From contig MNCI01026460.1 of the NCBI GenBank assembly GCA_015680685.1, positions 297,902 to 361,901 on the forward strand: 64,000 nucleotides of DNA. Reading direction: 5' to 3'. A program made the position numbers and the translations under genes. Below the pieces are notes generated by a model. It saw only the letters and a program-made list of their open reading frames with translations, searched no databases and had not been told where the DNA came from. Positions 56,798 to 64,000 of this stretch are shown here, piece by piece; within the stretch, counting starts at the first letter, position 1, and the number at the start of each line of letters is the position of its first letter. Source of the stretch: Gnetum montanum (lineage: Eukaryota; Streptophyta; Gnetopsida; Gnetales; Gnetaceae).

Positions 56798-57330
56798 GTG
56801 GAATTTGATTTGCATTATGTGAGCCAATCGTCGACAAAAGGTCAAGCTATAGCTACGCAACTCACGATCTCACCCGTCAATGATCGAGCAACCATAGAAT
56901 CCAAATTCCCTAACGATCATGTTAGTACCATCAACGTTGTCCCATCTCATCTTGAAGCTACTTTACACTTCAACAGTGCCTTGACTATGCATGGTGGTAG
57001 TGTAGCAGCCGTCATTACATTCCCCTCTAGGGACATTCAGTCATTTGCTTATCGGTTCGTATTCCTTTGTACGAACAATGTGGCAGAGTACGAAGGACTC
57101 CTCAGGGGCCTTTTAGTAGTCCAAGCACTAAAAATTCAACATCTGGCAATTCTAGGCAATTCACAACTAGTTGTAAATCAAATAACTAAGGTCTATGCCT
57201 ACAAAGCTACTCCTTTGTAGCCCTATTGTGACCTAGCCAAAAGTTTTCTTAAAAACTTTACAACAATGGACATTCAACACGTGCCGCACAATGAGAACAT
57301 CGTAGTAGACACCTTGGCCACCATAGCATT
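56798..57330 (+). pseudogene. archaeal-type RNase H of element C
   Basis: After the RT-linked RNase H end (EFDLHYVSQSSTKGQAIATQ) the frame reads LHFNSALTMHGGSVAAVI (FDGS decayed to FNSA), then FLCTNNVAEYEGLLRGLLVV (Glu kept) and HLAILGNSQLVVNQITKV (GDS now GNS). After one stop, HVPHNENIVVDTLATIAL keeps the last Asp. This domain between RNase H and integrase is the accepted Tat signature. Two of four catalytic acids are lost. Confidence 0.85.
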
Positions 57331-58683
57331 AAATGTGCCACCACACCTATTCGCAAGTTTGCCCACTTTGATAACCAAGTGTACAAAGCCTATCACTCAA
57401 GCAGTACATGTAGCCTTTGTAAGTGCTGCAGATACCTAGCAGTGGTATGCCAACATTAAGGCCTATCTACAACATGGCAAGCCCCCATGTGGATTGACAT
57501 CTACTCAGAGGGATGCGATCCGCAAGCGTGCTTGGAAATATGTACTCATGGGAGATAACGCCTTATGAAAACACTCCTTTGATGGGATATTGCTAGCATG
57601 CATAAACAAGGAGCAAGCATAGAAGGTCATTAATGAGATACACAAGGGACTGTGTAGCAGACACATAGCACCTAGGGCAATGATGGAAAAAATCAGATGC
57701 TTAAGGTACTACTAGCCTCACATGGAGCACGATTGCCTAGCCAAAGTCAAGACTTATGATATGTGCCAATGATACACAAATCTCATACATGTTTCACCTA
57801 CAAAATTGCACCCAATGCATATCACGTGGCCATTTCAACAATGGGGACTAGACATTATAGGACCTATCACACCTAAGTCTTCTGTAGGGCATAGCTTCAT
57901 CATCACTGCCACTAAGTACTTCACATGGCGGGTTGAGGATATTCTCCTTAGGAAGACTACATCTCAACAAGTTTGCCACTTCATATTAGATAGCATCGTG
58001 ATGAGGTTTGGGCTTCCCATGACGATTGTGATGGAAAACGGGCCACAATTTAGTAGTGCGGAAACCAAAACATTTTGTAGAAACCTTGGCATTAGGTAAT
58101 CATTCTCCTCACCATACTACCCATAGGCAAACGGACAGGCGGAAGCTACGAACAAAGCCATCATCAACTTGCTCAAGAAAATGCTTAAACACAACAAGAG
58201 ACGATGGCATGACAAAATCCTCTATATGCTGTGGGCTTACAAGATGACATGCATGACTGCAACAGGTAAAACTCCTTACAGTCTTATTTACGGATCTTAA
58301 GTGGTGTTACCTCTTGGGCTGCAAGTACCCTCACTTCGAATGATCCTATCAAACGTCATGAGTGAAGCCTAGAATAACGAGTTGAGGATCATCGACCTCA
58401 ACTTAATAGAGGAGTAGCATGCACAGACACTTGGTTGCATAGAGTAATACCAAAATAGGTATTGGCAGAAGCATCATGCAAACCTGCATCAACAACTGGT
58501 AAAAAAGGGAGACCTCATTTTCAAGGCTGTCCATGAACATGTTAACAAATTCTCAACAAACTGGGAAAGTCCATTCATGGTCACAAAAGCCTATGGGAAT
58601 GGGGCCTTCAAGCTGGTAGACATGGATGGAAACGAGTTCAAAAATCCTATGAATCATTCGTATCTCAAGCCATACTACATCTA
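57330..58683 (+). pseudogene. integrase of element C, decayed
   Basis: Zinc region: EIHKGLCSRHIAPRAM and VKTYDMCQ. Core: WPFQQWGLDIIGPITPKSS (first D), FIITATKYFTWRVEDI, FGLPMTIVMENGPQFSSAE (second D changed to E) and ANGQAEATNKAIINLLKK (catalytic Glu kept). Then RWHDKILYMLWAYKM and KTPYSLIYGS. C-terminal part: LVKKGDLIFKAVHE, WESPFMVTKAYGNGAFKLVD and MNHSYLKPYYI before the stop at about 58683. Several TAG stops. It ends where repeat array 3 begins. Confidence 0.88.
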
Positions 58684-58689
58684 ATGCAT

Positions 58690-59600
58690 GAGCAAGGTAA
58701 GCAGAATGTCCATTGCGATGTAAAATTGGCAAAGCACGTCCGCTAGGATGTAAAACTGACAAAGAATGTCTGCTACAATGTAAAATTAGCAAAGCATGTC
58801 TGCTATGATGTAAAACTGGCAAAGGTAGTCCGCTATGACTATAAATTGGTATAGATAGTCTGCTATGACTATAAACTAGCATAGACCATTCGCCATGATG
58901 AAAAACTAGCAAAGCACATCCGCTATGATGTTAAACTAGCACAGACAGTCTGCCACGACTTTAAACTAGTCATCCACCATCTACTATAATGATAAACTAG
59001 CACAACAGTTTACTAGGACCTTAAAATAGCATAGCAATCATCTGCTACGATGATAAACTAGCACTGCGATCTGCTAGGACCTTAAACCAATACAGTTGTC
59101 TGCTAGAACCTTAAATTAGCACAATGACCATCCACTATGACAATAAACTAGCACTGTGGTCTGTTGGGACCTTAAACCAGCACAATGGTCTGCTAGGATA
59201 CTAAAATAGCATAGCAACCGTCCGCTATGATGATAAACTAGCACTATAGTCTGCTAGGACCTTAAACCAGCATAGCGATCTGCTAGGACCTTAAACTAGC
59301 ACAACGACTGTTCGCTATGATGATGAACTAGCACTGCGGTCTACTGAGACCTTAAACTAGCACAACAATATGCTAGGACCTTAAACTAGCACAATAATTA
59401 TCTATGATGACGATAAACTAGCACTGTGGTTTGCTGGGATCTTAAACCAGCATAGCGGCCTACTAGGACCTTAAACTAGCACATCGACCATCCGCTATGA
59501 TGATAAACTAGCATAACGGTCTGTTAGGACCTTAAACTAGTGCTCCACGGTCTGCTGAGACCTTAAACTAACACATCAGATGGTCTATCAAGACCTCAAA
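58690..59600 (+). repeat. short tandem repeat array 3 (3' untranslated region of C)
   Basis: About 25-28 copies of 30-35-bp units such as GTCTGCTAGGACC followed by TTAAACTAGCACA, alternating with GTCCGCTATGATG and ATAAACTAGCA. It begins a few bases after the integrase stop. Tandem repeats at this position are known for Tat elements and can seed satellites. Confidence 0.9.
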
Positions 59601-60960
59601 TTGAGTTCGCAACATGTCCTCGGCATGCATCCATGACTCTACAAACAAGTGAGCATGCACAGTGCCCGCATGGGGTGGGATGTTGCAATTCCAAAATGCA
59701 GTTCATGATGCCAAGAAAACACTCGCTGGAATATGTGCAACGCCACTACCCTTGGCATCTTGCTGATCCTCCAGAGATGTTGTATGACATCTTGTTGACC
59801 TTCTGGAGCTATCGCTACCACGACCCATCGCCCTGGCAGTAGCTTCCATGGTCAGCACCTGCTGTCGGAGTCCCAGCACTATTATGGCCCAGCCACAACG
59901 TTGCCAACCTCCAGCCCCCACCATTGTCGAAGCTCAATAGGCATTCAGCTGTTAAACCTCCCTGCTTACAGTTGAACTGCATAATGTTTGCCTTGGGCAG
60001 GGACTCCTGAGCACTTGAATCATTGCAATTCCTAGCCTCCTTGGTGCCAACTACTACATGCTAATGCTGCCAGAACCTCTGTTAGCCTTTCTAGTTTGGA
60101 CATCGCATGCCTCAGCAACAATGTTCATTGCTCTAGCTACGTCCAAAGCTAGCAAGACCTTTACCTTCATTTTTCTTGATGGTTATTTTTTCTATCTTAC
60201 TCTCTATTGTGTTTGCAATATACATGCCAAAGGGGCGTCGGTCATAGGTGTGTTTTGCCAAGGTGGCAAGACACTACATCATTCCAAGGTGGTCATCCTG
60301 ACTAACTTGGCTACTTGGGAGTGCACATCCTATCCTCCCCCTTAACATCCTTTACCTCATTTCTTACATCCACAATTCCCCTTCTCACACCTCTTTTATG
60401 AATTTTTTCCCGATGCTTGTAAAGCCCTCCCATATGCTCAACCACAAAGTTCATGACCTATGTAACACAACTCGTCACATGGGAAGTAGGTAGGTCAAAT
60501 CCCCACGTGGATGTAACACAACTCATCCTGGGGAGGAAACACCTATCCTACAACAACAAGGTTGTTTGCAAATGAAAAGGGTGGAATAGCAAAAGAAAAG
60601 CATAGAAGAGAAAACACTCACAAAAAAATGCATGCCCAAAATAAATGGCACATCAACTATTTCACAATGACCATCTCTAAGCATTCCGATGAGAGGTCAA
60701 ATGCCTGCAAAAGAAAGATGCCCATGCATATCGACTCCCTCACAAGCACTCCGACGAGGGACCACATTGCTACATCTTTCCCTTCCTAAAACTGTCCCCG
60801 CAAATCCACACTTTTCCCTTTCTCTACATAACTATCCTAGCACTCCTAAGCATAGCCAAGTGATATCTCGACAATTACTAAAGAGTGATGTTAGCACCTT
60901 GTCTTTCTTGGTGTTTCATATTCTTTGTCGGCATCTCTTGGGCCCATCCTCCAGATGTCG
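59601..60960 (+). other. 3' region of element C, no recognised gene
   Basis: 1.36 kb between array 3 and the polypurine tract. Frames 59633-59842 and 60058-60345 are open by 70-95 codons; the second has a hydrophobic stretch (IFLDGYFFYLTLYCVC). Neither matches a family I know and neither has supporting context. The rest shows nothing. Confidence 0.45.
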
Positions 60961-60975
60961 ACAAAGAGGGGTCAT
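60961..60975 (+). promoter_or_regulatory. polypurine tract of element C
   Basis: ACAAAGAGGGGTCAT directly precedes the 3' LTR start TGAAACACC. Confidence 0.75.
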
Positions 60976-62564
60976 TGAAACACCATAAAATTTCAAGATC
61001 GTCTTGCTTCACCAGGGTCTTGGAGTTTAGGCAAAGACTTCCAAAAGTACAGCGTCATGATAGTTTGCCCAAAAAGTGTAGACAATGGGGTTAGACTATT
61101 CAATTTGGCAAGTTTTCTACCGCCAGAGATGATAGGCCTGATGGACTCTCTGGCCTGCCCACCTGGATAATTCACCCAGCTGATAGTCTACTCAGCAACC
61201 ATACTAGGAGTTGTCGATGGTGCTCAGGATGGGAAAAACAGTTTAGCAAGTTTTCTAGTTGACAAGTCTGCTATGCTATGCTACACTGCGCAATGTAATA
61301 GGCCTTTGAAAAATCAAAAAAGTATCAGAATACAAGTTTTAGCAAGATGTTCACGCAAGGCAAAGTCAGAATGTAGCCAACACAAAATGCTACAATACAT
61401 AGCGTAGCAAGATTGAAATGTGGAAAGACTCCTCTACCAGGCCGCTTCAGCAAAAGGATTGCATTTAAAGCATTGTGGCTTCCAAAATTACCATGTCTAA
61501 ACTAGCACCCGAACCACAGGTAAATTTTCCTCATAAAGCCCCACAATTTTAACAAAATGCAAGTTACATTGGCTGCTACGCTATGTAGCATAGCAAAGAT
61601 GCACATCAATGAAAATGCTCCAAAGGTTAGCCTGGTGTGCATCAAGACTTTCAACAAAAGCTAGTGACTCCAACGCAAGATTTCTATTTAAACCAATGGT
61701 AGTGTAGCACAGCGTAGCAAGCAGCTACGCTACATCGATGTGCTACACTACATAGCGTAGCATATCATAGTAAGCAGCTATGTTACTTCAATATGCTTCA
61801 TCTCTCACTTGCATTATTGGCACACCTGACTCCAGTACCTCTAGTTTCGATAACATGGTTGCAGCGTAGCAGGTTCACAGCCGGTTTTGCACATCTACGC
61901 AGCATGGGCACGTCAACATCTCATGGGTCCAGGACACATGACATCAAATTGCATTTCTCGCCTATTCTTGGCCCCATAAATACCCCGACGAGCAATGCTC
62001 AAAGGGTTGAAAATTTTTATTGGCAAGTTCGCAATTTGGATTGGCATTTTTCTACGAGAGAGTTGGCTTTTTAGCACAAAGCATTAGCATTTTAGCATCG
62101 ACAAGAGCAGTGGGCTTGTTAGCATTTTGTGTTGTTGTCTTTGAAGTCTACATTTAAGAGCATAGTTGGCATACTTTGAACATTCTCATTACCTTTGGGA
62201 TCTCTATGCTTCCCAGTGTTGCACAACTAATTGTATTCATCTCAACAAAGTAAAGCCGTGATCTTGAGGCAGTGCATTTTCTAACTCTAGTTTACTTTAC
62301 ATTCCTGTTCATTATCATTGCATTTTACATCATTTTTGTCCCGTTGCATTTAATGATCTTTATACCATGCTACAAGCATCATTTCTGAAATCAACATTCA
62401 CGTAAGGTTAAGTTACACCGATTAAGTCCCTGTTTGATCGACCAGTTTGTTCAAGGTGCCCTATTTCCATTTTATCTAGCATGGCCCTCACACGGATCTG
62501 AGGTTAAACTGTTCGCCTAGCAACATCTTGGTGTTTCCAACCATCGATGTTTTCAGTCACTACA
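60976..62564 (+). repeat. 3' LTR of element C
   Basis: 1,589 bp, TGAAACACC to TCACTACA; it matches 43411-45005 throughout. Compared with the 5' copy it has a shortened palindrome near 61573-61595 and about 55 extra bases near 62010-62060. It is followed by GCTGT (62565-62569), the target duplication. Confidence 0.92.
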
Positions 62565-62765
62565 GCTGTGTCAATAGGATGTGTTAACAAGAATGCATTA
62601 ATGTAGCTAAGTTATAGTAGATGTGATATAGCATCTACGATATAGTAGATATGATGTAGCATCTATGATGTAGTAGTTAACTGAGATGCATTGACAAGGA
62701 TGCTACAACGTAGATACAATGTAGCATCTTCAATATAACATCTACGATATCTTAGCTAATTGATT
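62565..62765 (-). repeat. 5' LTR of element B, distal piece
   Basis: GTCAATAGGATGTGTTAACA and AGCATCTACGATATAG-type text match 30580-30775 in the 3' LTR of B, completing the LTR interrupted at 43410. Similarity ends near GATATCTTAGCTAATTGATT, about 75 bp short of the expected end. Confidence 0.8.
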
Positions 62766-63515
62766 TAACGTACCACAACATGTGGTTAAAATATGGTCCA
62801 GAAATCATGACTTGTGGTGAAATACTATGATTGGTAGTAAAGTATATTTTCATTATTTCTCATCAATTTTTATCAAAATCTTAGAATTTAGCATCAGAAG
62901 ATCAAACTAATACAACAACATCAATACCCTTGCTTAATGATGCCTTAAGCATAAACTGAAAATAACTTATTATGTACAACTTAACAAACTTGTTAGTTAA
63001 ATATTTCATAAAACTTTCTATCCCAATGTTACCACTAAAATATAACCCATTACACAGAGTTTCCAAATTAAGACTTTTACTACTAAACTAATACCTAATT
63101 TTTAACACTTTTAATAGTTATTTTAATGAAAACTATTAACTCTATATATCACTAAACTATACAACCAACATGAAACTGGGTACAACTTACATAAAACAAA
63201 AAGGTACCTCAAATACATTAAAAATATACATGTTATTGTATCACACCAAAATATTCCAAAAGTACCCTCTATCACATATACAAAGTGAAAGTTGAATCGA
63301 GTTATTGTTAAGTTGTTACCATTAAATTTGATGCAAGGATAAAGATGTTGAACATAGCTTTTGTGCTTTGACAAGAATAATAAAAATATGCAGGTCATAG
63401 CCTAATCAGTATGGTCTCAAGATGTATTAGCACCCTTGCTGCCATGGAGGCATGTTCCAACTAGCTAGTGTTAGAAAAACTGAGATTAAGATATCAGGAA
63501 AAAACATTAGCATAG
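62766..63515. other. AT-rich interval, no gene seen
   Basis: Right flank of element B. The only open frame (63123-63398, minus) is low-complexity F/Y/I/L residues with no family resemblance. No repeat, tRNA or LTR edge recognised. Confidence 0.5.
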
Positions 63516-64000
63516 TGTAGCAACAGAAAACGTCGATGGCTGGAAACACCGAGAGGTCTTCGAGCGCATAGCCTAACCCTGAATCCACCTGAGGGCAGTG
63601 CTGGAGAAAATGGATTTAGGGTGCCCTAAATGGTCTGGTCAATCAAAAAGGGACTTAATTGGTGTACAATAATCCTTTTTCAAATAATAAAAGAAAATGC
63701 AATGTGCACAACAATAGAAACGTGCTAAAGTACGTAACAGGGCAGTGAACATGATTTAATGCTTAACAATGCCAAATAAATGCTATGATCAACCAAAAAG
63801 AGAGTTTGAATAGAAAGATACACCACCATGAAAAAAGGGTACATGTATACAAAGTGTATAATAGGCACATAGGAGCGGAGTCAGAGCCTCGATGGTGTCG
63901 GGCAGTGAAATCTAGTGCTCACTGTGATAAACTATGCCTCCTGGGTCAGTGGTCATAATATACCATGTAATGTGCCTCTCTATCGGTGTGGTGTGCTCTA
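63516..64000 (-). repeat. partial LTR of the C family, minus strand, cut by window edge
   Basis: The minus strand reads AATTAAGTCCCTTTTTGATTG, GACCAGACC, AGGGCACCCTAAATCC, CTCTCGGTGTTTCCAGCC and ATCGACGTTTTCTGTTGCTACA. This parallels the last 200 bp of both LTRs of C in the same order. It ends at TGTAGCAACAG (63516). No primer site follows on the minus strand, so it is a 3' LTR or a solo LTR. Confidence 0.75.

Larger units (their letters stand above)
43411..62564 (+). mobile_element. Tat-lineage Ty3/gypsy element C, 19.2 kb, with an antisense gene
   Basis: 19,154 bp with matching LTRs (43411-45005 and 60976-62564) and the duplication GCTGT. Plus-strand order: primer site, gag (about 45240-48100), protease (48200-48990), repeat array 1, a minus-strand multi-exon gene (54298-49694), repeat array 2, RT-RNase H (55083-56790), archaeal-type RNase H (56870-57330), integrase (57330-58683), repeat array 3, polypurine tract. 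An archaeal RNase H after the RT-linked one and short tandem repeats in the 3' region are both known Tat features. Internal size is inflated by about 5-6 kb between protease and RT. All frames are decayed. Confidence 0.9.
29774..62765 (-). mobile_element. pol-less LTR element B, split by insertions of A and C
   Basis: B's own sequence is 29774-34150, 42075-43410 and 62570 to about 62765 (roughly 5.9 kb). Minus-strand order: 5' LTR (about 62765-62570 plus 43410-42606), primer site (42604-42587), gag (42580-42075 continuing at 34150-33531), 3' region (33530-30860), polypurine tract and 3' LTR (30842-29774). Protease, RT and integrase are absent, so it looks non-autonomous. Gag and 3' region both resemble the Athila-like element. 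No target duplication was found; the distal 70-80 bp of the 5' LTR is missing or unrecognisable. Confidence 0.8.

Overview
This window looks like transposon-packed, heavily decayed intergenic DNA from a seed plant with a large genome, possibly a gymnosperm (the lineage is inference). I find no intact host gene, rRNA, functional tRNA or CRISPR array. Nearly all recognisable sequence is LTR retrotransposon (Athila-like, Tat-like and one other Ty3/gypsy family) plus one L1-type LINE. All coding regions carry stop codons and lost catalytic residues.

Layout. (1) 1-7991: minus-strand Ty3/gypsy element 'E1' (gag, protease, an extra RNase H placed before RT, RT, integrase). (2) 7992-18054: plus-strand Athila-like element with both LTRs, a tRNA-Asp-type primer site, gag, protease, RT with the FMDDF motif, integrase and a polypurine tract. 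(3) 18055-22080: gag and 5' LTR of minus-strand element 'D', whose LTR holds a clean solo LTR (19955-21375, target duplication ATGAG) and an N gap. (4) 22081-29773: a decayed tRNA-Gly(GCC) sequence, tRNA-like SINE modules and a plus-strand LINE (about 23760-27700). (5) 29774-62765: minus-strand element 'B', split by two later insertions. Element 'A' (34151-42069, duplication ATTTC) sits in B's gag. Element 'C' (43411-62564, duplication GCTGT) sits in B's 5' LTR. (6) 63516-64000: part of a C-family LTR in reverse orientation.

How the parts relate. D, A, B and the Athila-like element share gag, primer site, polypurine context and LTR termini. A and B lack pol, so they look like non-autonomous relatives that may have used an Athila-type partner's enzymes. 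A carries instead a long sense-strand frame of about 900 codons with a coiled-coil half, opening at a good splice acceptor.

The most unusual object is inside C, a 19-kb Tat-like element. Between protease and RT, on the opposite strand, lies a gene-like unit (54298 to 49694) with a TATA box and eight exons. All seven GT-AG introns keep phase, and the exons sum to 3,333 nt (1,111 codons including the stop). It has no frameshift, but has 23 premature stops, 18 of them TAG. Two short-repeat arrays of the same type as C's 3' untranslated array flank it. I do not recognise its product. C also contains an exact 266-bp inverted duplication bounded by single Ns, which is almost certainly an assembly error.
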